Below, piece after piece: positions 8,605-15,781 of a stretch of DNA of 64,000 nucleotides; positions within the stretch are counted from its first letter, which is position 1, and each line of letters starts with the position of its first letter. This stretch comes from Pseudomonas sp. FP2309 (GTDB lineage: Bacteria; Pseudomonadota; Gammaproteobacteria; Pseudomonadales; Pseudomonadaceae). The notes under the pieces were generated by a model. That model was not told the origin of the DNA. It worked only from the letters and a program-made list of their open reading frames with translations, and searched no databases. The position numbers and the translations under genes are program-made. Location of the stretch: NCBI RefSeq assembly GCF_030687575.1, contig NZ_CP117439.1:4269501-4333500 (forward strand). Direction: 5' to 3'.

Positions 8605-8850
8605 TTGAGAGCACTAGCCTGTCTTGGAGACGCAACCACATACGGTAATGTCATATCAGCCTCGGCCACGTGGTTCGAAGGCAATAAAGCCATTGCTCAA
8701 ACTGGCGATCTTGCTCGATGTAACAAATGCAAAGGGGAGTTCGCTATTAATGGGACAGCTTTCGACTGGTCCGAACAACAGCCCTACGTCGCTACAGGTG
8801 ATAGAGTGCTGTGTGGATGTTCTGACCATTCAGGTTGGCAATCCAAATGA
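8605..8850 (+). CDS. PAAR-domain type VI spike-tip protein
   Basis: PAAR proteins cap the VgrG spike of type VI secretion systems. The 81-residue product has the pattern GDATTYGNVISAS near residue 8, AIAQTGDLARCNKCKGEFAING near 29-50, and QPYVATGDRVLCGCSDHSG near 59-77. The repeated GD and paired Cys/His fit the zinc-binding cone of the Cys-rich PAAR subgroup. The start is a TTG at 8605 with GAGG about 8 bases upstream. The protein has no C-terminal toxin extension. No vgrG or other T6SS gene lies in the window, so it is an orphan PAAR. Its stop overlaps the start of the next ORF. Confidence 0.87.
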   Translation: MRALACLGDATTYGNVISASATWFEGNKAIAQTGDLARCNKCKGEFAINGTAFDWSEQQPYVATGDRVLCGCSDHSGWQSK

Positions 8851-9137
8851 CTAAAATTGTCACTCAAGTAACTGTTCGCCTGCCTCGACTGATGGAGGTA
8901 AACGAGTATCGGAAACTGAGGTACGTAGGGACAAAGCCAAGCGTTCAACTGCTCAAGAAGTGGATCGAGGAAGGCGAGATCATAGGAGATGATTACTGGC
9001 GGTATGTACTTCGTGGATCTACAGGCAGCAGTGATGGGCTCAAACGACCCTCTGTTAGCCAAAAGGCTCTCGCTGGACTGACTATCAGATGGGAAGTAAT
9101 ATTTTTTGGGGGCATCCCAAACAATCAAACCGCATGA
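8847..9137 (+). CDS. Small hypothetical protein, excisionase-like segment
   Basis: This 96-residue protein starts with an ATG that overlaps the PAAR stop (ATGA), so it is probably translationally coupled. The central stretch RKLRYVGTKPSVQLLKKWI then EEGEIIGDDYWRYV loosely resembles the winged-helix pattern of MerR-like excisionases, where a short helix is followed by W-x-x-x-G-x-I and a beta wing. The similarity is weak. Coupling to PAAR would instead favour a role linked to type VI delivery, such as an adaptor or small cargo. I cannot assign a function; both readings are inference. Confidence 0.5.
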   Translation: MTKIVTQVTVRLPRLMEVNEYRKLRYVGTKPSVQLLKKWIEEGEIIGDDYWRYVLRGSTGSSDGLKRPSVSQKALAGLTIRWEVIFFGGIPNNQTA

Positions 9138-9186
9138 GCCCATTCCAATCAATGGCTACAAGGCAAGGTTCGATTCCGTCTCTGGC

Positions 9187-9993
9187 TCAAAATATGGTTT
9201 TGATAACTTTCTCAACGCCTTCAATGAGATCCCCAACTTCACTGACGCTAGGATCAGTAGAGTTCTTGTGGCCGCATTTATTGCGAATATCACCTAAAAA
9301 CTGAATATGCCGGGACTGGGGAAGATCGATCACGGATGCGGCTTTCAGCGCATCGTTCAAAACTGAAATGGTCCCAGATTTTTTTGGCAGGCTATGGTTG
9401 TCGCACACCTGCTTCAAATGTCCTTCAAGCACGACGCCAGAAACAGCGCCAGCAGCGCGGGTGAAACCGGCTTTTAGCAGGTCCCGCGCGGTATCCAGCT
9501 CAGAGTCGTAGAGATCAGCCTGGACCAGTTGTTTGATGTCAAATAGAGAGCTGACAAATCGGCGCTTAACGGCTTCAACAATGGCAATTTGCTGGCTTAA
9601 AAGTGGGAGGGCTGCCTTTTGATCGGCCCTGACGTCCGATCCACGACTAACGCGAAGACCTTGACAGGCGTCTTCGATACGATAATTTTCGAAATCAATT
9701 TCTTTGCGGGATTTCGGTTTTTCGTAAAAACGGATGAAGTCAGAAACACGGTCAGGCATCAACTGCCGTACGAGCGGCAACGCCTCTGAGTACCAGTGCT
9801 GATAAGCTGAAGCGAAAGGCTTCAGCTTGTTCATGAAAGTGTCAGCTTGTTCTTTCGACCGGTTTGCGAGCGCAGTCTCGGCGAATTTTGATCGTCCCAA
9901 TGCTTCAAGATTCAGAGAAAAATTGACCAAGGTGGCCTCAGTCAAGAGGGCGTCTAGGTCCTTACTATATTTTTCCAGATTCGATATCGACAT
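9187..9993 (-). CDS. Hypothetical protein with HEPN-type RX4H motif
   Basis: The 268-residue protein is largely helical. Near its C-terminus it carries GDIRNKCGHK, which contains R-N-x-x-x-H, the RX4H signature of HEPN domains (often RNases in toxin and defence proteins). The preceding helix AGAVSGVVLEGHLKQVCDNH and the GTISVLNDALKAASVID region look like the conserved body of this accessory family. The start at 9993 is preceded by GGGA on the minus strand. It lies on the opposite strand to the PAAR pair and next to tRNA-Arg(CCT), a common insertion site. Defence-related function is an inference. Confidence 0.6.
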   Translation of the reverse strand: MSISNLEKYSKDLDALLTEATLVNFSLNLEALGRSKFAETALANRSKEQADTFMNKLKPFASAYQHWYSEALPLVRQLMPDRVSDFIRFYEKPKSRKEIDFENYRIEDACQGLRVSRGSDVRADQKAALPLLSQQIAIVEAVKRRFVSSLFDIKQLVQADLYDSELDTARDLLKAGFTRAAGAVSGVVLEGHLKQVCDNHSLPKKSGTISVLNDALKAASVIDLPQSRHIQFLGDIRNKCGHKNSTDPSVSEVGDLIEGVEKVIKTIF

Positions 9994-10163
9994 TTTTTCC
10001 CTGTCTCACGGCTGAAGTTGAGTATGGCGCGGAGCCGAAGTCAGCCTCTTAGGCCAAGCGAGCTACAAAGGGAAATCAAACTGACCGTAAATCACGCTGC
10101 TGGTACCTAGCTGGTACACGATCGCAGTCCAAGCTTGAGACGCGGTGAAAGACCTAATAAATA

Positions 10164-10240
10164 TGGTGTCCCAGGGCCGGTTCGAACGGCCAACCTTCCC
10201 CTTAGGAGGGGGATGCTCTATCCAATTGAGCTACTGGGAC
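10164..10240 (-). tRNA. tRNA-Arg (anticodon CCT)
   Basis: On the minus strand the 77-base sequence starts GTCCCAGTAGCTCAATTGG, has anticodon loop CTCCTAA (anticodon CCT) between paired CCCC and GGGG, T-loop GGTTCGAACC-type segment, acceptor CTGGGAC, and an encoded CCA at 10164-10166. The cloverleaf is complete. The accessory patch lies on its 3-prime side, consistent with tRNA-directed integration. Confidence 0.96.
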
Positions 10241-10399
10241 AAATGACGGTCATCGGGCCATCGCCACGGCGACGGACGGCGTGCATGTTAACGGCCGAGG
10301 TGGGTTTTGTCATGTCGTCCTTAGGCTTTTTGAGTGTAGGCCGATCCTTGTCGTTGCAACCGGCGCTTCGCCCAATGAATGCGGGCAATTGGCGGCGTC

Positions 10400-10443
10400 G
10401 TGCAAATTGCACTACCTCAAAATGCCATCATTGCAAATTGCAA
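10400..10443. promoter_or_regulatory. Two palindromic activator-type sites
   Basis: GTGCAAATTGCAC (10400-10412) is a perfect palindrome, and TTGCAAATTGCAA (10431-10443) is two TTGCAA words around one base. Their centres are 31 bases apart, about three helical turns. They lie roughly 85 and 115 bases upstream of the predicted +1 of a sigma-54 promoter, the usual place for enhancer-binding protein sites. The cognate activator is unknown. The gap 10241-10558 holds nothing else I can identify. Confidence 0.65.
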
Positions 10444-10496
10444 CCTTTCAGTCCTTTTAGGAAGACTCAACCCCTTGATTTTATTGGGATATCAGG

Positions 10497-10514
10497 TTGG
10501 CACGCGACCTGCAA
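10497..10514 (+). promoter_or_regulatory. Sigma-54 promoter for two micro-protein genes
   Basis: TTGGCACGCGACCTGCAA has GG at 10499-10500 and GC at 10511-10512, exactly 10 bases apart. The -24 element is perfect; the -12 has CTGC instead of TTGC. Predicted +1 is near 10524, 35 bases before the first ATG. Confidence 0.75.
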
Positions 10515-10558
10515 TACTTCTCCTACAAACCCATTCAGCTACGGCGTTAGCGGAGAAC

Positions 10559-10792
10559 ATGACCATGAACAGTGCCATTCTGTTAGCCCTCAACACCGTA
10601 GCCCTGGCTGCACTGGTGATGTTCCATTTCCAGTCCACCGGCAGCAATGACCCTGCGCAGATCAGTCAGGCAGTGCCGCATCATCTGCAACAGCGCCCGC
10701 AACTGGCGGTGATGACGCCTAACGCACAATCGTCCCTACGCCTGACCGAAGGCAGCCAGGCGGCCCCTGCATCTGAACACTGGGTGTTTTAA
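10559..10792 (+). CDS. Small membrane-anchored hypothetical protein
   Basis: The 77-residue product starts MTMNSAILLALNTVALAALVMFHF, one hydrophobic helix that is either a signal or a membrane anchor, followed by a polar Gln/Pro-rich tail. GGAG sits 5 bases before the ATG at 10559. It is the first gene after a sigma-54 promoter with two upstream palindromes, and an 11-base gap separates it from the next micro-protein gene. I do not recognise the family. Tight regulation of two tiny membrane proteins suggests an envelope-stress or phage-shock-like role, but this is speculation. Confidence 0.65.
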   Translation: MTMNSAILLALNTVALAALVMFHFQSTGSNDPAQISQAVPHHLQQRPQLAVMTPNAQSSLRLTEGSQAAPASEHWVF

Positions 10793-10803
10793 GGAAACCT
10801 TCC

Positions 10804-10983
10804 ATGTCCAAATCAGCCTGGCTGTTTCTGTGTCTGTTCGTCGCCACTGGTGCGTTCGGCCTGGGCGCCGACTCGCACGACGCCCAAACCACCGCACTGA
10901 TTGCCAGCGGCCTGTTTGCCAGCCTGTTACTGCTGACGCTGATCGTGGGCCGCCGCATCAAATTCGACCCGATTTTGCGTTAA
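10804..10983 (+). CDS. 59-residue two-helix membrane micro-protein
   Basis: ATG at 10804, preceded by AAGGAAACC, opens a 59-codon frame ending at TAA 10981-10983. The protein has two hydrophobic segments: AWLFLCLFVATGAFGLGA near residues 5-22 and TALIASGLFASLLLLTLIVG near 30-49. These are followed by a basic RRIKFDPILR tail. It is therefore probably a hairpin inner-membrane protein with its C-terminus in the cytoplasm. It is cotranscribed with the preceding small gene. The family is not recognised. Confidence 0.65.
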   Translation: MSKSAWLFLCLFVATGAFGLGADSHDAQTTALIASGLFASLLLLTLIVGRRIKFDPILR

Positions 10984-11288
10984 CCCCTCCCCGCTCTGTT
11001 TGACCTTACGTCGCCTCGCCCTCGTAAATCGGCAAATTGCCACTAGTCTTAAACCTAAGGGCAAAAGGCCACTTTGCGATAGCATGTGTGACCTCAAACC
11101 CTTTTGCGGACTGGCTCTACGGGAAAGTTCCCTTCGAACGCACCCCCTCCTCGGGTTTCCCAACCAGTTCGCAAAAATGCAAATGAGTGCTGGCATAAAG
11201 CCTTTAGGCAGTTCAATATTTGTCACAGAATTGACGCCAAGGAACTGGCAAATCTGAGGCATGATGCGGCCTCTTTGCAATTCGGGTT

Positions 11289-11314
11289 GAACTTTGGTCG
11301 TGAGTCTTGTCTTA
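11289..11314 (+). promoter_or_regulatory. Candidate AlgU-type promoter of amrZ
   Basis: GAACTT at 11289-11294 is followed after 15 bases by TCTTA (11310-11314). The envelope-stress sigma consensus is GAACTT-N16/17-TCtgA, so the -10 box and spacing are imperfect. amrZ is known to be AlgU-dependent in P. aeruginosa. The rest of the 388-base gap 10984-11371 shows no ORF or repeat I can support. Confidence 0.45.
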
Positions 11315-11371
11315 ACACTCATCTTGCGGCCAATTCCAAAAACCGCTCCCCTGAACTAACCGGTTAAATAT

Positions 11372-11698
11372 ATGCGCCCATTGAAACAGGCAATCTATTC
11401 AAGCCGTACGGCTGACAAGTTCGTCGTGCGTCTGCCAGACGGTATGCGGGAACGCATTGCCGAGGTGGCTCGCAATCATCACCGCAGCATGAACTCTGAA
11501 ATCATCGCGCGCCTGGAACAAAGCCTTATTCAGGAAGGTGCGCTGGGTGAAGAGTTGAGCATGCGCCTGGACAGCCCTGAGCTGTCACTGCACGAACGCG
11601 AACTGCTGCAGCGTTTTCGTCAGCTCTCCCACCGTCAGCAAAATGCTCTCGTCTCGCTTATCGCGCACGACGTTGAGGCGGCCGCAGAAGCCAATTGA
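11372..11698 (+). CDS. amrZ: AmrZ ribbon-helix-helix regulator
   Basis: AmrZ (AlgZ) is an Arc-family DNA-binding protein controlling alginate, motility and c-di-GMP genes. The 108-residue product contains the ribbon-helix-helix segment [19 protein letters not shown] near residues 15-33, followed by [18 protein letters not shown] near 35-52. The conserved C-terminal tetramerisation region [20 protein letters not shown] follows. It closely resembles P. aeruginosa AmrZ as I recall it. No strong ribosome binding site precedes the ATG. A hairpin terminator follows 18 bases after the stop. Confidence 0.94.
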   Translation: MRPLKQAIYSSRTADKFVVRLPDGMRERIAEVARNHHRSMNSEIIARLEQSLIQEGALGEELSMRLDSPELSLHERELLQRFRQLSHRQQNALVSLIAHDVEAAAEAN

Positions 11699-11716
11699 TC
11701 AGCAACTGAAAGCCGA

Positions 11717-11743
11717 AGCCAGCCATGTGCTGGCTTTTTTTTG
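11717..11743 (+). terminator. Terminator after amrZ
   Basis: AGCCAGC (11717-11723) pairs with GCTGGCT (11729-11735) around a short loop, followed by eight T residues. Confidence 0.88.
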
Positions 11744-11800
11744 CCTGAAATTTGGGAAAAGAAAGCAAGACGGGGGCAGATTTGCCCCCGCGGGAAGGGA

Positions 11801-13243
11801 TCAGAGCAGGAAGATCGTGGCCAGCCCCAGAAAGATGAAGAAGCCGCCACTGTCGGTCATGGCTGTAATCATCACGCTGGCACCCATCGCAGGGTCGCGG
11901 CCGAGGCGCGCGAGGGTCATGGGAATAAGTACCCCCATCAGCGCAGCCAACAGCAGGTTGAGGGTCATGGCAGCAGTCATTACCACCCCCAAGGACCAAC
12001 TGCCATACAGAAGGTAAGCCACCACGCCAATCACACCGCCCCACACCAGACCGTTGACCAACCCCACCGCCAGCTCTTTGCGCAGCAGGCGCGAAGAGTT
12101 CGCCGTGCTCACCTGATCCAGCGCCATCGCGCGTACGATCATGGTAATGGTCTGGTTACCGGAGTTACCGCCGATACCCGCCACGATCGGCATCAACGCC
12201 GCCAAGGCCACCAGCTTCTCGATGGAGCCTTCGAACAGGCCGATCACACGAGAGGCGATAAATGCAGTGATCAGGTTAACGGCCAGCCAGGCCCAGCGGT
12301 TATGCAGCGAACGCCAGACTGACGCAAAAATATCTTCCTCTTCACGCAGACCCGCCATGTTGAGGACTTCGGTTTCACTCTCTTCACGAATCAGGTCGAC
12401 CATTTCGTCGATGGTCAAACGGCCGATCAGCTTGCCGTTCTTATCGACCACTGGAGCCGAGATCAAGTCGTAACGTTCAAACGCCTGGGCCGCATCGTAG
12501 GCGTCTTCATCCGGATGAAAACTCACGGTGTCGCTGGCCATCAGGTCAGCCACTTTCTTCTCGGGGTCGTTGACCAGCAGACGCTTGATCGGCAGCACGC
12601 CCTTGAGAATGCCCTCGTAGTCGACCACGAACAGTTTGTCGGTATGGCCCGGCAGCTCTTTCAACCGGCGCAGGTAACGCAATACCACTTCCAGGCTGAC
12701 GTCTTCGCGGATGGTGACCATCTCGAAGTCCATCAGGGCGCCAACCTGGTCCTCGTCGTACGACAGCGCTGAGCGCACGCGTTCACGCTGCTGCGTGTCC
12801 AGCGCTTCCATCAGCTCATGGACCACATCGCGTGGCAGCTCAGGCGCCAGGTCCGCCAGTTCGTCGGCGTCCATTTCCCTGGCAGCCGCCAGGAGTTCGT
12901 GATCGTCCATGTCGGCGATCAGGGTTTCACGCACCGAGTCGGATACTTCGAGGAGGATGTCGCCGTCACGGTCGGCCTTGACCAACTGCCAAAGGGTCAG
13001 TCGATCATCAAGCGGCAAGGCTTCGAGAATGTAGGCAACGTCGGCAGAGTGCAGGTCATCGAGCTTGCGCTGCAACTCGACGAGGTTTTGCCGGTGGACC
13101 AGGTTTTCAACGCGGTCGTGGTTCGGGCCTTCCTGACGATGCGTCAGGTCTTCGACCACGCGCTGGCGCTGCAGCAGCTCAATGACTTGAGCCAGGCGAT
13201 CCTGCAGGCTTTCTTGTGTTTTCTTTACTTCTACTTCGGTCAT
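11801..13243 (-). CDS. mgtE: Magnesium transporter MgtE
   Basis: MgtE is a Mg2+ channel gated by its cytoplasmic domains. The start MTEVEVKKTQESLQD gives 480 residues; the frame extends ten codons further to a GTG, which I reject. The order is: N-terminal helical domain (about 30-160, with LPLDDRLTLWQLV), two CBS domains (about 160-290, with DKLFVVDYEGILKGVLPI and LISAPVVDKNGKLIGRLTI), then five membrane helices including GIGGNSGNQTITMIVRA near 370 and the MTDSGGFFIFLGLA end. It is convergent with amrZ. Confidence 0.95.
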   Translation of the reverse strand: MTEVEVKKTQESLQDRLAQVIELLQRQRVVEDLTHRQEGPNHDRVENLVHRQNLVELQRKLDDLHSADVAYILEALPLDDRLTLWQLVKADRDGDILLEVSDSVRETLIADMDDHELLAAAREMDADELADLAPELPRDVVHELMEALDTQQRERVRSALSYDEDQVGALMDFEMVTIREDVSLEVVLRYLRRLKELPGHTDKLFVVDYEGILKGVLPIKRLLVNDPEKKVADLMASDTVSFHPDEDAYDAAQAFERYDLISAPVVDKNGKLIGRLTIDEMVDLIREESETEVLNMAGLREEEDIFASVWRSLHNRWAWLAVNLITAFIASRVIGLFEGSIEKLVALAALMPIVAGIGGNSGNQTITMIVRAMALDQVSTANSSRLLRKELAVGLVNGLVWGGVIGVVAYLLYGSWSLGVVMTAAMTLNLLLAALMGVLIPMTLARLGRDPAMGASVMITAMTDSGGFFIFLGLATIFLL

Positions 13244-13555
13244 AGGCGAACTCCACTCCCAGCAGCGGGGCACGCCGGAAGGATCAATCAGTCAATTCAT
13301 GATTGGTAAAACGGGGTACTGAGTAACTACTGGGTAAGTCCATGGAGGTATTCCACAAGCCCCGGCGGGGCTGACGGGCGCAATCATACACCGTGCGGCC
13401 GTTTTTAACGTCAAAAAACTGGAAAGAACAAGCGCTTGCGAGCCAAAGTTGAGTATCGGCTGCATCTATGAACTGCGACGACGCAGTACGGAAGGAAAAC
13501 ACATGAAGGTGAAAGAAAAACTGCAGTCCGGGATAAATCCCACCCAAATCCCAGA
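13244..13555. other. Upstream region of mgtE, no gene seen
   Basis: About 310 bases between the mgtE start and the tRNA terminator. No convincing ORF, RNA or repeat was seen. It should contain the mgtE promoter on the minus strand and possibly a long leader. Confidence 0.6.
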
Positions 13556-13590
13556 CGGCAAAAAGCCCGCACTAGGCGGGCTTTTTGTTT
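13556..13590 (-). terminator. Terminator of the tRNA cluster
   Basis: AAAAGCCCGC (13561-13570) pairs with GCGGGCTTTT (13576-13585). On the minus strand it ends in a T-run, just downstream of the last tRNA-Arg. Confidence 0.9.
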
Positions 13591-13593
13591 GTA

Positions 13594-13670
13594 TGGTGCA
13601 CTCGACAGGATTCGAACCTGTGACCGCTCGGTTCGTAGCCGAGTACTCTATCCAGCTGAGCTACGAGTGC
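13594..13670 (-). tRNA. tRNA-Arg (anticodon ACG), copy 1
   Basis: On the minus strand the 77-base sequence starts GCACTCGTAGCTCAGCTGG, with anticodon loop CTACGAA (ACG, read as ICG), a T-arm with GGTTCGAATCC and an encoded CCA. It is identical to the second copy at 13743-13819; the copies are separated by 72 bases. Confidence 0.97.
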
Positions 13671-13742
13671 AGATTGTGTTTTTAGACCAGATCACAACTG
13701 GCTGAAGCCAAGTTAACCGCATTGCTGCAACTAACTCTTAAA

Positions 13743-13819
13743 TGGTGCACTCGACAGGATTCGAACCTGTGACCGCTCGGTTCGTAGCCGAGTACTCTAT
13801 CCAGCTGAGCTACGAGTGC
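13743..13819 (-). tRNA. tRNA-Arg (anticodon ACG), copy 2
   Basis: Same 77-base sequence as copy 1, including the CCA. The tandem copies, with tRNA-Ser upstream, form one tRNA array on the minus strand, probably a single precursor ending at the terminator near 13556-13590. Confidence 0.97.
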
Positions 13820-13927
13820 ATTTGTTGCCGCGCATTATAGGCCGTTCAATCTCTATGTAAAGCTATTTTTTCGTTTACTTTCAACAACTTAACGAAAAAA
13901 TCAGATTGCAACGTACTAAGCAAATAA

Positions 13928-14018
13928 TGGCGGAGAACGGGGGATTCGAACCCCCGACACCCTTTTGAGGTGTACTCCCTTAGCAGGGGAGCGCCTTCGG
14001 CCACTCGGCCAGCTCTCC
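13928..14018 (-). tRNA. tRNA-Ser (anticodon GCT)
   Basis: The 91-base minus-strand sequence starts GGAGAGCTGGCCGAGTGG, has anticodon loop CTGCTAA (GCT) between CTCCC and GGGAG, a long variable arm typical of class II tRNAs, and ends GTTCTCC-G-CCA. It is located between csrA and tRNA-Arg, as in other Pseudomonas genomes. Confidence 0.97.
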
Positions 14019-14080
14019 GCAACACGGGGCGTATATTAACCACGTTCATCCCCGTTTGCAAACATAAAAAACGATAAAAA

Positions 14081-14269
14081 TTAAAGGCTTGGTTCTTCGT
14101 CCTTCTCTTTCTTGATCCGCAGGTAGATTTCCTCGCGATGGACCGCTACCTCTTTCGGAGCGTTAACCCCGATACGTACTTGATTGCCTTTGACGCCGAG
14201 CACGGTCACGGTGATTTCGCCATCACCGATAATCAGGCTTTCTGCGCACCGACGAGTCAGAATCAGCAT
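14081..14269 (-). CDS. rsmA: Translational regulator CsrA/RsmA
   Basis: RsmA binds GGA motifs near ribosome sites of target mRNAs and is titrated by RsmX/Y/Z RNAs. The start [16 protein letters not shown] at 14269, preceded by GAGGAGAAAGGT, gives 62 residues, the normal length; the frame extends six codons upstream. The conserved core [16 protein letters not shown] and the C-terminal [14 protein letters not shown], with the RNA-contacting Arg in VHREE, are present. It lies downstream of lysC, a conserved gammaproteobacterial arrangement. Confidence 0.97.
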   Translation of the reverse strand: MLILTRRCAESLIIGDGEITVTVLGVKGNQVRIGVNAPKEVAVHREEIYLRIKKEKDEEPSL

Positions 14270-14398
14270 ACCTTTCTCCTCACGCATTACATTTCAGGAA
14301 CAACAGTCTGCAAAAAAAAGGCGTTCGACCCACGACCAGTTGGTCGCAGCCCTAACGGCCTAAGTATTGTTGAGCGCAGGCAAAAGACCATGCACCCG

Positions 14399-14433
14399 AC
14401 AAAAAAAGCAAAGGCGCGGTCACCCGCGCCTTC
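14399..14433 (-). terminator. Terminator after lysC
   Basis: AAGGCGCGG (14411-14419) pairs with CCGCGCCTT (14424-14432); the minus strand then runs into a T-rich stretch. It lies just downstream of the lysC stop, so csrA probably also has its own promoter. Confidence 0.87.
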
Positions 14434-14444
14434 CCGGCATCACA

Positions 14445-15686
14445 TCACTCGCCCTGTCGGGCCGGAGCGTCCAGCTCAAACGCTGTGTGCAGCGCGCGTA
14501 CAGCCAGTTCCAGGTACTTCTCTTCGATCACCACCGAGACTTTGATTTCCGAGGTGGAGATCATCTGGATGTTGATACTTTCCTTGGCCAGTGCGCCGAA
14601 CATACGGCTGGCAACACCTGCGTGGGAACGCATGCCCACGCCCACGATGGAGACCTTGGCAATCTTGGTATCGCCGACCACTTCACGGGCGCCAATTTCG
14701 CTCGCGGTGTTCTCCAGGATTTTCAGCGCCGCATCGTACTCGTTGCGGTGCACGGTGAAGGTGAAATCAGTGGTGTTATCGTGCGAGACGTTCTGCACGA
14801 TCATGTCGACTTCAACATTCGCGTCGCTGATAGGGCCCAGAATCTTGAAGGCCACGCCCGGGGTGTCCGGCACGCCACGGATAGTCAGCTTGGCTTCATC
14901 ACGGTTGAAAGCGATACCGGAAATGATTGGCTGTTCCATGGATTCCTCTTCATCAATAGTAATGAGGGTGCCCGGACCCTCTTTGAAGCTGTGCAATACG
15001 CGCAGCGGAACGTTGTACTTGCCGGCGAACTCCACCGCGCGGATCTGCAACACCTTGGAACCGAGGCTGGCCATTTCCAGCATCTCTTCAAAGGTGATCT
15101 TGTCCAGGCGCTGGGCCACGGACACAACACGCGGGTCAGTGGTGTAGACACCGTCCACATCGGTGTATATCTGGCACTCGTCAGCCTTGAGGGCTGCCGC
15201 CAGGGCCACGCCGGTGGTGTCCGAACCGCCACGCCCGAGGGTGGTGATATTGCCGTGCTCATCCACACCCTGGAAGCCCGCTACAACTACCACGCGGCCC
15301 GCTTTCAGATCCGTGCGAATTTTCTGATCATCGATCTGCAGAATGCGCGCCTTGGTATGCGCACTGTCGGTGAGGATGCGCACCTGGCTGCCGGTGTACG
15401 ACACGGCAGGCACACCGCGCTTGTTCAGCGCCATGGCCAGCAATGCAATGGTCACCTGCTCGCCGGTGGACACGATCACATCCAGCTCACGCGGCAGCGG
15501 TTGCTGGTCGCCACTGATTGCCTTGGCCAGATCGATCAGGCGATTGGTCTCGCCGCTCATGGCCGACAGCACCACCACCAGGTCATCCCCGGCATCGCGG
15601 AATTTCTTAACCTTGTCGGCCACCTGCTCGATTCTTTCGACAGAGCCGACCGAGGTGCCTCCAAATTTCTGTACGATCAAAGCCAT
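14445..15686 (-). CDS. lysC: Aspartate kinase LysC
   Basis: It phosphorylates L-aspartate, the first step toward lysine, threonine and methionine. The 413-residue protein begins [15 protein letters not shown] with the kinase motif KFGGTS at residues 7-12. It also has [16 protein letters not shown] near 37, [16 protein letters not shown] near 170 and [13 protein letters not shown] near 194. Two C-terminal ACT domains (about 265-405) provide feedback regulation. It lies directly downstream of alaS (95 bases) and upstream of csrA. Confidence 0.97.
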   Translation of the reverse strand: MALIVQKFGGTSVGSVERIEQVADKVKKFRDAGDDLVVVLSAMSGETNRLIDLAKAISGDQQPLPRELDVIVSTGEQVTIALLAMALNKRGVPAVSYTGSQVRILTDSAHTKARILQIDDQKIRTDLKAGRVVVVAGFQGVDEHGNITTLGRGGSDTTGVALAAALKADECQIYTDVDGVYTTDPRVVSVAQRLDKITFEEMLEMASLGSKVLQIRAVEFAGKYNVPLRVLHSFKEGPGTLITIDEEESMEQPIISGIAFNRDEAKLTIRGVPDTPGVAFKILGPISDANVEVDMIVQNVSHDNTTDFTFTVHRNEYDAALKILENTASEIGAREVVGDTKIAKVSIVGVGMRSHAGVASRMFGALAKESINIQMISTSEIKVSVVIEEKYLELAVRALHTAFELDAPARQGE

Positions 15687-15781
15687 TTCTAAGCCGCCTC
15701 AGCCCGTAAAGGGGCGCCTAATATCCAAATCCACCCGCACTGCATGGCCCGCGACTAGACCACGGGCCGCTTAACAATGCC

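Noticed and set aside
9106..9297. A 63-codon plus-strand ORF between the small ORF and the HEPN gene
   Set aside because: It overlaps both neighbours and has no ribosome site or conserved features.
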